A stretch of 64,000 nt of DNA, taken from DASWZN01 sp963841635 (GTDB lineage: Bacteria; Acidobacteriota; Terriglobia; Bryobacterales; Bryobacteraceae). The notes beneath the pieces are model-generated. The model was not told the DNA's origin. It ran no database searches and saw only the letters and a program-made list of their open reading frames with translations. Of this stretch, positions 17,923 to 26,384 are shown one piece after another; position 1 is the stretch's first letter, and each line of letters opens with the position of its first letter. Location: assembly GCA_963841635.1 (NCBI GenBank), contig CAWJDO010000003.1:620001-684000 (forward strand). The letters are read 5' to 3'. The position numbers were made by a program, and so were the translations under genes.

Positions 17923-18420
17923 ATGCTGAATCTCAGGCGCGCTGGCGTGGCCGTCGCACTGTGCGGATTCCTGGGTGGCTGCTCGTCCCAGCAGACCGCC
18001 CCACTCGACCCTAAGGTGTATCAGATGGGAGAGTCGGTCAAGACCGGCCCCCTCGCTTACACGGTGCTCGACACGGAATGGTTCGACCAGCTTGGCGATC
18101 CCGCCGCGCCGCGCCTGCCACACGACCACTTCCTCGCGGTGCGGTTCTCGGTCACCAACACCGGCTCCGTTACCTCCGGCATTCCCCCGCTGACCGTCAT
18201 GAGCAGCCAGCGAGTCACCTACGCCGAGCTCAACGAAGCCAATGCCCTTCCGGAGTGGATTGGCTACATCCGTAGCGTGAAGCCCGCCGAAACCGTCCAC
18301 GGCCGCATCCTCTTCGACGTTCCGACCGGCAACTACCGCCTCAAAGTCACCGATGATGCCGAGCCGGAGAACCAGTCGTCCGCCACCATCGAGATGCCGC
18401 TCGAGCTGATCCGTCCCTAG
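17923..18420 (+). CDS. Lipoprotein with DUF4352-like domain
   Basis: The 165-residue protein has a lipoprotein signal peptide with lipobox LGGC (cleavage before Cys at about residue 21) followed by an immunoglobulin-like domain of the DUF4352 type: 'YTVLDTEWFDQL' then 'HDHFLAVRFSVTNTG'. It is likely anchored in the inner leaflet of the outer membrane or in the inner membrane. Function is unknown. TAGGAT at 17908-17913 is the probable -10 box. Confidence 0.75.
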   Translation: MLNLRRAGVAVALCGFLGGCSSQQTAPLDPKVYQMGESVKTGPLAYTVLDTEWFDQLGDPAAPRLPHDHFLAVRFSVTNTGSVTSGIPPLTVMSSQRVTYAELNEANALPEWIGYIRSVKPAETVHGRILFDVPTGNYRLKVTDDAEPENQSSATIEMPLELIRP

Positions 18421-18427
18421 CCGCGCC

Positions 18428-18506
18428 AGCACCGAACCACGAGCGTCACGGTCGCGGTTCGGTGCTGCCGTCCGCGAGGGTCCGCTCCCTCGCGGTCGCG
18501 GCTCGG
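18428..18506 (+). repeat. Dispersed ACCGAACC-family repeat, inverted pair
   Basis: CAGCACCGAACC (18428-18439) and GGTTCGGTGCTG (18457-18468) form a perfect 12-bp inverted repeat. Another, partly diverged copy of the unit (GTCCGCTCCCTCGCGGTCG and following bases) lies at 18480-18506. Other copies are at 8632, 24258, 28301, 41636 and 41671. Confidence 0.75.
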
Positions 18507-18555
18507 CCAGGTTCGCTAGAATGGAGACCTAGCCGTTACGTCTTAGGAGCTCTGA

Positions 18556-19335
18556 TTGGACCGAGCCAAGAAAGCCGCCAAGAAGCGGACAGCGAAGCCT
18601 CAGCCAGTGAGCGGCGGACTCAACCTGGCCATCGCCGGCTGGGCGGTAAACGCCATCGTGTTGCTGTTCGGCACCACTACCCTGGTGCAGGCTTTCGTGA
18701 TTCCCACCGGCTCGATGGAGGACACGCTGCTCGTCGGCGATCACCTCCTGGTCGACAAACTGAGCTATGCGCCGGCTGGCCCCCTGAGCGCCCACCTGCT
18801 GCCCTACCAGCAGCCGAAGCACGGAGACTTCATCGTCTTCCGCTCCCCGGCCGACCTCAAGATGACCTTGGTCAAGCGCCTCATCGGCGTGCCGGGCGAT
18901 CGCATCCGGCTGGTCAACAAGCAGCTTTACCGCAACGGCGCTAAGATCCCCGAGCCGTACACGTTTTTCAAGACGGACTTCGTCGATCCCTACCGGGACA
19001 ACTTCCCCGCCGTGCCGACTACTCAGGTGCTCCCGGGCGGCATGGACATGCTCGAGCACAACGTGGTGGACGGCGAAGTGGTGGTGCCGCCAGATTGCTT
19101 CTTCGCCATGGGGGACAACCGCGACAACTCGCTAGACAGCCGGTACTGGGGCTTCGTTCCCCGCGACAACATCATCGGCAAGCCGCTGATCATCTATTGG
19201 TCGTACGACGCTTCGACGGAGGCCCTGCTCGGCCCCACCCTTGGCATCGACCACATGGTCGACGTTCTCGAGCACTTCTTCACCAAGACCCGCTGGCGCC
19301 GCACCTTCAAACTGGTGCGCGGGTATCCGGGCTAG
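18556..19335 (+). CDS. lepB: Signal peptidase I (first of tandem pair)
   Basis: The 259-residue S26 protease has one N-terminal membrane helix (about 24-44), the catalytic serine in IPTGSMEDTL (S53) and the general-base lysine in 'LVKRLIGVPGDR'; the C-terminal box is 'GDNRDNSLDSRYWGFVP'. It removes signal peptides at the outer face of the inner membrane. The start is TTG 18556 behind TTAGGAGC; TAGAAT at 18517-18522 is a probable -10. The paralogue follows after nine bases. Confidence 0.93.
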   Translation: MDRAKKAAKKRTAKPQPVSGGLNLAIAGWAVNAIVLLFGTTTLVQAFVIPTGSMEDTLLVGDHLLVDKLSYAPAGPLSAHLLPYQQPKHGDFIVFRSPADLKMTLVKRLIGVPGDRIRLVNKQLYRNGAKIPEPYTFFKTDFVDPYRDNFPAVPTTQVLPGGMDMLEHNVVDGEVVVPPDCFFAMGDNRDNSLDSRYWGFVPRDNIIGKPLIIYWSYDASTEALLGPTLGIDHMVDVLEHFFTKTRWRRTFKLVRGYPG

Positions 19336-19344
19336 ACGCTCGCT

Positions 19345-20124
19345 ATGCAGCCCGCCTCCAGCGCAGTCGGAAAAGTCGCCGAGCCAGATCGCACCGAGCC
19401 CCGCCGCAGTAGCATCGCCGAATGGACCACCACAGGGATCCTGTTCCTGTTCCTGATCACCACGCTGTTGCAGGGCTTCGTGATCCCCACCGTCTCCATG
19501 GAAGACACCCTGCTGCGCGGCGATCACTTGTTGGTGGACAAGTTGGCCTACGGACCTCCGGGTTTCGCGAGCAAGTACCTGCTTCCGTACCGCGACGTGC
19601 GCCGTGGCGACATCATCGTCTTCCGTTACCCCATCGACATCCGGCAGAACTTCGTCAAGCGCGTGATCGGCGTTCCGGGCGATCGCATACGCATAGCGAA
19701 CAAGGCCGTCTACCTCAACGGAAAGCCGCTGGACGAGCCCTACGCGGTCCACAAAGCGGCATACACCGACTCGTACCGCGACGCGTTCCCCGGGGAGCCG
19801 AACGTGCCGCTTCCCGATCCGGCCGTGCAGATGCTCGAGCACGACGTGAAGAACGGCGAGGTGGTGGTCCCCGAGGGCGCCTACTTCGCCATGGGCGACA
19901 ACCGCGATAATTCCGCCGACAGCCGCTACTGGGGTTTCGTCCCGCGGGAGAACATCGTCGGCAAGCCGCTGCTGATCTGGTGGTCTTACGATGCCCCCAC
20001 GGAGCAGTTGGCCGACGGGAACATCATCGGCCTCTCGCACCTGGCCGACCTGGCCCGCCACTTCTTCAGCAAGACGCGGTGGAACCGGACCTGCCGGCTC
20101 GTGCGCGGCTATTCGCTGCGCTGA
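19345..20124 (+). CDS. lepB: Signal peptidase I (second of tandem pair)
   Basis: This 259-residue paralogue has the same length and layout: a membrane helix (about 33-52), IPTVSMEDTL with the nucleophile, 'FVKRVIGVPGDR' with the lysine and GDNRDNSADSRYWGFVP. The two copies probably arose by tandem duplication and may share work or prefer different substrates. The 3' end overlaps the convergent pyrDK gene by 16 bases. Confidence 0.93.
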   Translation: MQPASSAVGKVAEPDRTEPRRSSIAEWTTTGILFLFLITTLLQGFVIPTVSMEDTLLRGDHLLVDKLAYGPPGFASKYLLPYRDVRRGDIIVFRYPIDIRQNFVKRVIGVPGDRIRIANKAVYLNGKPLDEPYAVHKAAYTDSYRDAFPGEPNVPLPDPAVQMLEHDVKNGEVVVPEGAYFAMGDNRDNSADSRYWGFVPRENIVGKPLLIWWSYDAPTEQLADGNIIGLSHLADLARHFFSKTRWNRTCRLVRGYSLR

Positions 20125-21776
20125 GCCTGGAATTCCCGTAGCGGCAGGAAGGGGCCGTCGATGCAGCTCAGCGCTCCCGACGGGCTGGCGCATTTGCCGC
20201 AGATGCCGACGCCACAGCTGGTCATGTACTCGATCGAGCCGATGATGCGGTCCGGGGAGGCGATTGGTTCCTGAACCTCGAAGCAGCGCAGCACCATCGG
20301 CCCCGGGCCGCAGTTGATGAATACGGCGCGCTCGCGCTCGGCCGGCGTCATTTCATCGAGCGCGGCGCGGAGCAGGTCGGGGACCAGGCCGTGGAATCCG
20401 GCGGTGCCGTCGTCGGTAGCGACGCGGACGGGCCCGAGACGCTCGAACTTTTCGAGCTCGTAGATCTGATCGCGCGAGCGCGCGCCGAGCAGGAACATCT
20501 GCTGGTTGCCGGACCACAGCTTGTAGGCGATCTCGAGCAGGGACGCCGACCCGGTGCCGCCTCCGGCGAAGACCAGCGTGCGGCCGGTGAAGTCCGGCAC
20601 GCCGCTTCCATAGGGGCCGCGGACCAGGATCTCCGCGCCGGGTTTCAGCTCAGCCAACGCGCGCGTGAAGATGCCGACTGTGCGGACGATGATGCTGCGC
20701 TCGGACGCGGAGAAGATCGCGAACGGCTTCTCGCCCACGCCCGGCAGACAGAGGAAGAAGAACTTCCCCGCCAGGTCGCCGTCGCGGTAGTTCGCGGGCA
20801 GGCGATCGAGCACCAGCTTGAAGAGCGAGGGCGTGTAGTCCACGCGGGAGGCGATGCGTGCCGTCACGTAGTCCATGGGGACGCGTGTTTCGCAGGAGCA
20901 CTGGCAGGCGGCTCCGCATGCCAGGTCCCGCATGTAGTCGCGCATCTGCGCGCTGTCGAGGCCGGTGAGCGCGCTGCCGACGCCGAAGATGTCGGCCCCG
21001 GCCTTGGCGAACTGGCGCACGTGTTCCGACGAGGCGATGCCGCCCATTCCGATGATGACCGGTCCCGGACCCACCGCATCGCGCACCTGCTGGACGGCGC
21101 GCAGGCCCATGGGACGGATGCCGTCGCCCGAGAGTCCGCCCAGCTTGTTGTAGAGGATGGGCTGGTCGCCCACGTCCGCCATGGCCGGGCCGACGGTGTT
21201 GGTCAGGGTGATTCCGGCGGCGCCCGCGGCCAAGGAGGCGCGCGCGGCTTCTCCCAGATTGGGCAGAATCGAAGACAGCTTGACGAATACGGGAACGGCG
21301 ACCGCATCCGCGACGGCGGCGGTTATGCTCTTCAGCAACTCGGGGTCCTGGCCGATTTCGGCGCCGTAGCCCTTGGCGTGCGGGCAGGACATGTTCAGCT
21401 CGAAGCCGTCGGCGATGGGGGCCAGCGTGCGAGCCGCGGCTAGGAAAGTCTCCACGTCGCAACCGAAGATGGAGACCAGCAGGAACTTGTCGTCCGGGAT
21501 CCTGATGCCGTCGAACTCGGCGAGGAACTTCTCCGCGCCCGGATTCGCAAGGCCGACGGCGTTGATGTAGCAGCCAGTGGCGTAGCGGGCGTAGATGGGC
21601 TCGCGGTATCCGGCGCGCGGCTGGAAGCTGATGCTCTTGGTGGTGATGACGCCGATCTCGGGAATCTCGTCGAAACACTTCCGGATGGTGGTGGCGTGCG
21701 TGCATCGAATGCCGGACGGGACGAGGAAGCGGCCGCGAACCGTCTTGCGTCCGAGCGGATAGGGCTGTTCGAACAT
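20109..21776 (-). CDS. Dihydroorotate dehydrogenase fused to its electron-transfer subunit (PyrD-PyrK)
   Basis: The 555-residue protein joins two enzymes. Residues about 1-310 are a class 1B PyrD/DHPD-like FMN barrel ('VKLSSILPNL', 'NTVGPAMA', 'GIGGI'-like GMGGIASSEHVRQF). Residues about 330-555 are a PyrK-type ferredoxin reductase with FAD/NAD motifs ('VFAGGGTGSASLLE') and a C-terminal [2Fe-2S] cluster CGVGICGKC...C. These are usually separate genes. Between them lies a Cys-rich linker CGAACQCSC. ATG 21776 is chosen because it opens the barrel; the frame upstream has no homology. It oxidises dihydroorotate in pyrimidine synthesis, or a related substrate. Confidence 0.85.
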   Translation of the reverse strand: MFEQPYPLGRKTVRGRFLVPSGIRCTHATTIRKCFDEIPEIGVITTKSISFQPRAGYREPIYARYATGCYINAVGLANPGAEKFLAEFDGIRIPDDKFLLVSIFGCDVETFLAAARTLAPIADGFELNMSCPHAKGYGAEIGQDPELLKSITAAVADAVAVPVFVKLSSILPNLGEAARASLAAGAAGITLTNTVGPAMADVGDQPILYNKLGGLSGDGIRPMGLRAVQQVRDAVGPGPVIIGMGGIASSEHVRQFAKAGADIFGVGSALTGLDSAQMRDYMRDLACGAACQCSCETRVPMDYVTARIASRVDYTPSLFKLVLDRLPANYRDGDLAGKFFFLCLPGVGEKPFAIFSASERSIIVRTVGIFTRALAELKPGAEILVRGPYGSGVPDFTGRTLVFAGGGTGSASLLEIAYKLWSGNQQMFLLGARSRDQIYELEKFERLGPVRVATDDGTAGFHGLVPDLLRAALDEMTPAERERAVFINCGPGPMVLRCFEVQEPIASPDRIIGSIEYMTSCGVGICGKCASPSGALSCIDGPFLPLREFQAQRSE

Positions 21777-21843
21777 GTCGAGAGAAGATGATAGCAAACG
21801 TGGCGGGGGCGAGATTTCCAGAGGGCAAACCTTGGGACAGGCA

Positions 21844-21871
21844 CCAATTTCGCAAAAGGCGGCGAAATTGG
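21844..21871. repeat. Perfect 10-bp hairpin downstream of der
   Basis: CCAATTTCGC (21844-21853) pairs with GCGAAATTGG (21862-21871). It lies between der and pyrDK, next to two copies of ATCCAGTCC. No T-run follows on either strand, so it is more likely a palindromic repeat or processing site than a terminator. Confidence 0.6.
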
Positions 21872-21913
21872 GATCCAGTCCAATCCAGTCCCCGGTTTGC
21901 GGCTCCCTCCGCG

Positions 21914-23224
21914 CTAGCGGCGCTCGTTGCGGGGGCGGGTCTTGATGACGATGGGGGTGGCTTCGAAGCCGAAGCGCTTGCGGATCTGATTCACCAGGTA
22001 GCGCTCCTTCGAGAAGTGCAGCGGCGTCTTGCGGTCCGTGAAGAGCACGAACGTCGGCGGGCGCACAGAGGGCTGGGTGATGTAGAGAATCCGCGGGTCG
22101 CGTTCGGACTTGAGCGTTTCGAGGAAGCGGTTCAGCTCGCCGGTCCCTACGCGCGCGGAGGCGGACTCGTAGGCCTTGTGGATGGCGGCGTAAAGGCCGT
22201 CCACTCCGGCGCCGGTGCGGGCGGAGATGAAGATCACGGGCGCGTATTCGAGGAACTTCATGGTGTCGCGCACGGAGGTCTCGAAGGTGCGCTTGTCCTT
22301 CTTCGCGACGGCGTCCCACTTGTTGACGCAGACCAGGACGGCGCGGCCTTCCTCGTGCGCGTAGCCGCCAATGGTGGCGTCCGCGGCGCTCACGCCTTCG
22401 GTGGCGTCAATGACCAGAAGCACCACGTTGGCCATGCGGATGTGGCGGCGCGCCATCACCACGCTGAGCTTCTCGGCCATCAGTTTGGTCTTGCCTTTGC
22501 GGCGGATGCCGGCGGTATCTACGAAGACGTAGGCCGTGCCGTCGCGCTCGATCGAGACGTCCACAGCGTCCCGGGTGGTCCCGGCGACGGGCGAGACGAT
22601 GGCCCGGTCCTCGCCCACCAGCGCGTTGAGCAGCGTGGATTTGCCGACATTGGGCCGGCCGATGATGGCGACCTTGATCTTCCGCTCCGGCTCCGGGGTC
22701 TCTTCGGGGACGTTCATCGGGAAGCCGGCGGTGATGTGGTCGAGCAGGTCGTCGACGCCGAGGCGGTGCTCGGCCGAGACAGGGAACAGATCGGCAATGC
22801 CGAGCGTGTAAAAATCGGCGGCCAGGGACTCGCGAGCGGCGGTATCGACTTTGTTGACCGCCAGCGCCACCGGCTTGCCGAGCTGGCGGAGGAGCTGGCC
22901 GAGGTCGCGATCAGCGGAGGTGAGCTCGCTGCGGCCGTCCACGACGAAGATAATGTGCGAGGCGTTCTCGATCACGTGGCGCGCCTGCTTCAGGATCTGC
23001 GTGGGGATGTGCTCGGCGTCGCCGCGGACGATGCCACCGGTGTCGATCACTTCGAACAAGTGGCCGTGGTGCTCGGCGATACCGTGAATGCGGTCGCGGG
23101 TGATGCCGGGCTCATCGCCGACGATGGAGCGGCGCTGGCCGATGATGGCGTTGAACAGCGTCGATTTCCCGACGTTGGGACGGCCCACGACGACGACGGT
23201 GGGCAGAGCTTCGGCAGCCGGCAT
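21914..23224 (-). CDS. der: Ribosome assembly GTPase Der (EngA)
   Basis: The 436-residue protein has two G domains in tandem, each with GRPNVGKST (near residues 11 and 183), plus 'DTGG' and 'DTAGIRRKGK' switch II motifs and NKVD/NKWD specificity boxes, then a C-terminal KH-like domain ending in 'PRNERR'. This architecture is unique to Der, needed for 50S subunit maturation. ATG 23224 starts the conserved part; the longer upstream frame is not needed. It sits downstream of the toxin-antitoxin pair with five bases between. Confidence 0.95.
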   Translation of the reverse strand: MPAAEALPTVVVVGRPNVGKSTLFNAIIGQRRSIVGDEPGITRDRIHGIAEHHGHLFEVIDTGGIVRGDAEHIPTQILKQARHVIENASHIIFVVDGRSELTSADRDLGQLLRQLGKPVALAVNKVDTAARESLAADFYTLGIADLFPVSAEHRLGVDDLLDHITAGFPMNVPEETPEPERKIKVAIIGRPNVGKSTLLNALVGEDRAIVSPVAGTTRDAVDVSIERDGTAYVFVDTAGIRRKGKTKLMAEKLSVVMARRHIRMANVVLLVIDATEGVSAADATIGGYAHEEGRAVLVCVNKWDAVAKKDKRTFETSVRDTMKFLEYAPVIFISARTGAGVDGLYAAIHKAYESASARVGTGELNRFLETLKSERDPRILYITQPSVRPPTFVLFTDRKTPLHFSKERYLVNQIRKRFGFEATPIVIKTRPRNERR

Positions 23225-23229
23225 AGACT

Positions 23230-23865
23230 CTAGCGTAGCAGCCGGGAGGCAGCGGCAAGGATCGGCTTGGCCCATTCCGGTGTCCGTTTGAGATTGGGCC
23301 AGCTCACAATCCGGCCGCGAGCCATATGCAGGAGCAGCTTTGGCTGGGGAGTGGCGCCCGCGTCCGGGTCGGCTTCGTCGCTGTTGTCGTAGAGGCGAAG
23401 TTCGGTCAGCCTGGGCAGGAGGTGAATCAGGTTGACCCGGCTGCGGTCGTACCGGTCGCGGATTTTTGCAGCGGGAATATCGTGGCCGCCCTTGGCAACT
23501 CTCGCTCGCACCCTTGCGATGTGCAGGTCGGCGCTGCGCAAACCCACGTACCAGATGCGTACCTCGATTCCCTCCGAGAGGGCCGCATCGAGCAGCGCCG
23601 CGATGGTGCGGCCTCCCAGCGCGGTCTCGAACGCAAAATCCAATTGTTCGGCGATGGCGCGTTCGAGCAGTCGCTTGCCCTCGCCCCAGGCGGCGCTATT
23701 CGCCTCCGCGAGCGTGATCCGGGGATTGGCGGCCAGGATCCGATCGGTCGCTTCGTCCGGGTTGAAGTACCCGGCACCCTGCGCGCGGAAGGCGGCGCCG
23801 CCGACGCTGCTCTTTCCGGCGCCGTTGGTCCCGGCCAGGACGTAGATGCGGGCTCTATCGTGCAC
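23230..23865 (-). CDS. Zeta-type toxin (P-loop kinase)
   Basis: The 211-residue protein starts with Walker A AGTNGAGKSS (about residues 11-20), followed by 'FNPDEATDRILAANP' and 'FAFETALGGRT', all features of zeta toxins, which phosphorylate UDP-N-acetylglucosamine or related substrates and block wall synthesis. Its start overlaps the upstream Phd-like gene by 11 bases, the normal antitoxin-toxin order. Zeta is usually paired with an epsilon antitoxin; here a Phd/YefM-type protein takes that place. A non-toxic kinase role cannot be excluded. Confidence 0.8.
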   Translation of the reverse strand: MHDRARIYVLAGTNGAGKSSVGGAAFRAQGAGYFNPDEATDRILAANPRITLAEANSAAWGEGKRLLERAIAEQLDFAFETALGGRTIAALLDAALSEGIEVRIWYVGLRSADLHIARVRARVAKGGHDIPAAKIRDRYDRSRVNLIHLLPRLTELRLYDNSDEADPDAGATPQPKLLLHMARGRIVSWPNLKRTPEWAKPILAAASRLLR

Positions 23866-24172
23866 GCTTGCGAGCCGCCGCGGCGGCCCGTCCCAAGCGC
23901 CTGGGCGATGCTCCGAAGGCGGCCTTCATACCGGCACGAGACGCCGGCGTCTGCATTCCGGCGAGGAGGAGGTCGAACTCGCCGCTCAGCGTGTCGAACT
24001 CGGTCCGGTGGGAGCTTGATAGGGCGTTGAACTCGTCCATGGAAATCAGGACCGCTTTGGGGAGGGAGTGCCTGGTGATCACAACCGTGGCACCCTGAAT
24101 CACCTGTTCAAGGACGCGGCCAAACTCGTTCTTCGCGACGGTGGCCGAAATGGAGGTACGGCTGTTGGGCAT
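23855..24172 (-). CDS. Phd/YefM-family antitoxin
   Basis: The 105-residue protein has the Phd/YefM core 'ISATVAKNEFGRVLEQV' (DNA-binding N-terminus) followed by 'VVITRHSLPKAVLISMDEF' and a basic, flexible C-terminus (RRLGRAAAAARKRAR) that would bind the toxin. Start choices are ATG 24196, 24184 and 24172. The promoter -10 box covers 24195-24200, so 24196 is impossible from that promoter and 24172 gives a normal-length family N-terminus. It likely represses its own promoter. Confidence 0.8.
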   Translation of the reverse strand: MPNSRTSISATVAKNEFGRVLEQVIQGATVVITRHSLPKAVLISMDEFNALSSSHRTEFDTLSGEFDLLLAGMQTPASRAGMKAAFGASPRRLGRAAAAARKRAR

Positions 24173-24194
24173 CTTCGTTTCCATCCCCGAAGCC

Positions 24195-24223
24195 ATATTA
24201 GCTGTTTTGTCCAAAAGGGTCAA
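24195..24223 (-). promoter_or_regulatory. Promoter and palindromic operator of the toxin-antitoxin pair
   Basis: Read on the minus strand: TTGACC (24223-24218), a 17-base spacer, and TAATAT (24200-24195). This is the best sigma-70-type promoter in the window. Inside the spacer is the palindrome TTTTG-GA-CAAAA (24216-24205), a good candidate for the Phd-type antitoxin operator; binding there would block RNA polymerase. Confidence 0.75.
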
Positions 24224-24257
24224 TTCTCGGCGGGGGGCCGTGGGGGCGCGACGGCAT

Positions 24258-24289
24258 GTCCGCTCACTCACGTTCGCGGTTCGGTGCTG
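24258..24289 (+). repeat. Dispersed ACCGAACC-family repeat
   Basis: GTCCGCTCACTCACGTTCGC followed by GGTTCGGTGCTG is a slightly diverged copy of the dispersed repeat, placed between the antitoxin promoter and the aldo/keto reductase stop codon. Confidence 0.65.
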
Positions 24290-24296
24290 CCCCCCG

Positions 24297-25283
24297 TCAG
24301 CGGCCTACCATGCGCATGGCGGCGGCGGAATAGCGGGTGCCGGCGAAGGCGCCCTTTGGGGCGGCGTCGGCGATGCGAGCGGCGTCGTCGGGCGTCCACG
24401 CGATATCGAGGGCGGCGAGGTTTTCTTCGAGCCAGCTGCGCCGCTTGGTGCCCGGGATCGGGATGATGTCCTGGCCCTGTTCCAGCACCCAACGGAGCGC
24501 AAGCTGCGCCGGGGTCACGGACTTCGCGGCGGCGATGGCGTGCACGCGCTCGACCACGTCGAGGTTGCGCTGGAAATTGTCCCCCTGGAAACGCGGCGAA
24601 GTGAGGCGGAAATCGTCGGGCCACAGGTCCTCGGGGCTCTTGATCTTGCCGCTCAAAAAGCCGCGGCCGAGCGGGCTGTAGGCCACGAACGTGATGCCGA
24701 GCTGGCGGCAGGTCGGGAGGACTTCGTCCTCTGGATCGCGACTCCACAGTGAGTATTCCGTCTGGAGCGCCGTGATCGGGTGCACGGCGGCGGCGCGGCG
24801 GAGGGTCTCGGGGGCCGCCTCGGAAAGCCCGAGGAAGCGAACCTTGCCTTCGGCCACGAGGCCGGCCATGGCGCCCACGGTCTCCTCGATGGGCACGTCC
24901 GGATCGACGCGGTGCTGGTAGTAGAGGTCGATGGTGTCTACGCCCAGTCGCTCCAGGCTCGCCTCACAGGCCTGACGGACATATTCGGGACGGCCGTTTA
25001 CGCCGCGGAAGCGCGGGTCGCCGGTGCGTACGATGCCGAACTTTGTGGCGAGCACGACGCGGTCGCGACGGCCGTGAATGGCCTGCCCGACCAGCCGTTC
25101 GTTCGTCTCCGGGCCGTAGACATCGGCCGTGTCGAGGAAGTTGACGCCGAGGTCGATGGCGCGATGAATGGTGGCGATGGATTCGCGGTCGTCGCGCGGG
25201 CCGTAGAACTCGGACATCCCCATGCAGCCGAGCCCGATCGCGGAGACACGAAGACCCGAAGATCCAAGAGTGCGGTATTGCAT
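24297..25283 (-). CDS. Aldo/keto reductase
   Basis: The 328-residue NADPH-dependent reductase starts MQYRTLGSSGLRVSAIGLG, the standard AKR opening. The catalytic tetrad can be read: Asp and Tyr in 'FLDTADVYGPETNERL', Lys in 'VVLATKFG', His in 'IDLYYQHRVD'. It has the AKR13/YajO-like overall length. Its substrate is unknown. ATG 25283 is chosen over an upstream frame. The hpt gene lies 16 bases upstream, so they are probably co-transcribed. Confidence 0.9.
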   Translation of the reverse strand: MQYRTLGSSGLRVSAIGLGCMGMSEFYGPRDDRESIATIHRAIDLGVNFLDTADVYGPETNERLVGQAIHGRRDRVVLATKFGIVRTGDPRFRGVNGRPEYVRQACEASLERLGVDTIDLYYQHRVDPDVPIEETVGAMAGLVAEGKVRFLGLSEAAPETLRRAAAVHPITALQTEYSLWSRDPEDEVLPTCRQLGITFVAYSPLGRGFLSGKIKSPEDLWPDDFRLTSPRFQGDNFQRNLDVVERVHAIAAAKSVTPAQLALRWVLEQGQDIIPIPGTKRRSWLEENLAALDIAWTPDDAARIADAAPKGAFAGTRYSAAAMRMVGR

Positions 25284-25299
25284 GCGCCCCCCTATGCCT

Positions 25300-25842
25300 T
25301 CACCGTACCACGGGAGCGGGGGACACCTCGAGCACGCAGATGTCGGCGAGGTTGCGGTACAACTCGGCGTAGTCGAGGCCATAGCCGACCACGAACTCGT
25401 CGGGGATCTGGAAGCCGACGTAGGCGACGTCCACGGGGCGTACGCGGCGGTCCGGCTTGTCGAGCAGCGTGACGATGCGCAACGAGCGGGGCTTTCGCTG
25501 TTCCAAGACGCTGACCAGGTAGCTCAGGGTGATGCCGCTATCGATGATGTCCTCGACCACCAGCACGTCGAGGCCGTCGATGGTGGAATCGAGATCCTTG
25601 GTGAGTTTGACTTCGCCGGAGGTGGTCTTGCCCTTGCCGTAGCTGGAGATGCCGATGAAATCGATGCGCACGGGGCGAGTGATGGCGCGCGCCAGGTCGG
25701 CCAGGAAGAAGCAGGCGCCCTTGAGGATGGCGACCAGCAGCACGCCGTTGGGATAGTCCTTGTCGATGGCGGCGCCCAGCTCGCGGATGCGGGCCTGGAT
25801 GCGCTCGGCGGGTACGAGAATACGTGTTGGAGACTCTGTCAT
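25300..25842 (-). CDS. hpt: Hypoxanthine phosphoribosyltransferase
   Basis: The 180-residue purine-salvage enzyme shows the PRPP-binding motif VLVVEDIIDSGITL and the flexible-loop/active-site parts 'GISSYG' and 'KDLDSTIDG'. It converts hypoxanthine or guanine with PRPP to IMP or GMP. The ATG at 25842 starts the conserved N-terminus (MTESPTRILVPAERIQ). It is divergent from rsfS, sharing a 51-bp intergenic region. Confidence 0.93.
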   Translation of the reverse strand: MTESPTRILVPAERIQARIRELGAAIDKDYPNGVLLVAILKGACFFLADLARAITRPVRIDFIGISSYGKGKTTSGEVKLTKDLDSTIDGLDVLVVEDIIDSGITLSYLVSVLEQRKPRSLRIVTLLDKPDRRVRPVDVAYVGFQIPDEFVVGYGLDYAELYRNLADICVLEVSPAPVVR

Positions 25843-25893
25843 GATGGGTCTGGAGCGATTCTTGATTGTAGTACGATGAGGCAGAGGAGTTGA

Positions 25894-26283
25894 TTGCGAA
25901 GTAACAGCGAAGAGACTACGCCAGCCCGCGACGACGCCGCGGCACCTATGATTGCGGTCCGCGCCGCCGAATCCAAGAAGGCCGCCGAAGTCCGCGTCTT
26001 CGACCTGCGGGAGGTCAGCACGTTCACGGACTTCTTCGTCATCTGCTCGGGTGCCAACTCGCGCCAGGTCCAGGCCATCGCCGATGGCGTTCAGCTCGAG
26101 CTCAAGCGGGCCGGCGAGCTGCCGCTGGGCATCGAGGGATACGCCAAGGCCGAGTGGGTGCTGGTGGACTACGGCGACTTCATCGTGCACGTCTTCTCTC
26201 CGGCCGCGCGGGAATTCTATGGCCTGGAGCGCCTCTGGCGGCAGGCCAAGGAACTGAAGCTGCCCGAGGCGGCCGAGGCCTGA
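25894..26283 (+). CDS. rsfS: Ribosomal silencing factor RsfS
   Basis: The 129-residue protein is of the RsfS/YbeB/Iojap family: 'KKAAEVRVFDLREVSTFTDFFVICSG' and 'GYAKAEWVLVDYGDFIVHVF' are diagnostic. It binds L14 on the 50S subunit and blocks subunit joining when nutrients are short. The start is TTG 25894 with AGAGGAG (25883-25889) upstream. The usual nadD neighbour is absent. Confidence 0.93.
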   Translation: MRSNSEETTPARDDAAAPMIAVRAAESKKAAEVRVFDLREVSTFTDFFVICSGANSRQVQAIADGVQLELKRAGELPLGIEGYAKAEWVLVDYGDFIVHVFSPAAREFYGLERLWRQAKELKLPEAAEA

Positions 26284-26384
26284 GGCCCGCACGCCCGCGC
26301 TCGAGGCCGGCTGGTCACAGCGTCAGGCCGGTTCGTCAATCAGCGCGCCCTTCGGCGGTTGTATTGCGGTAACCTGCGGGTCAG

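Noticed and set aside
18462..18944. Arg/Ala-rich open frame on the plus strand
   Set aside because: It overlaps the signal peptidase gene in another frame and has the low-complexity composition of GC-rich shadow frames.
21777..22319. Long upstream extension of the PyrD-PyrK frame
   Set aside because: It overlaps der in another frame and has the composition of a shadow frame; homology starts at ATG 21776.
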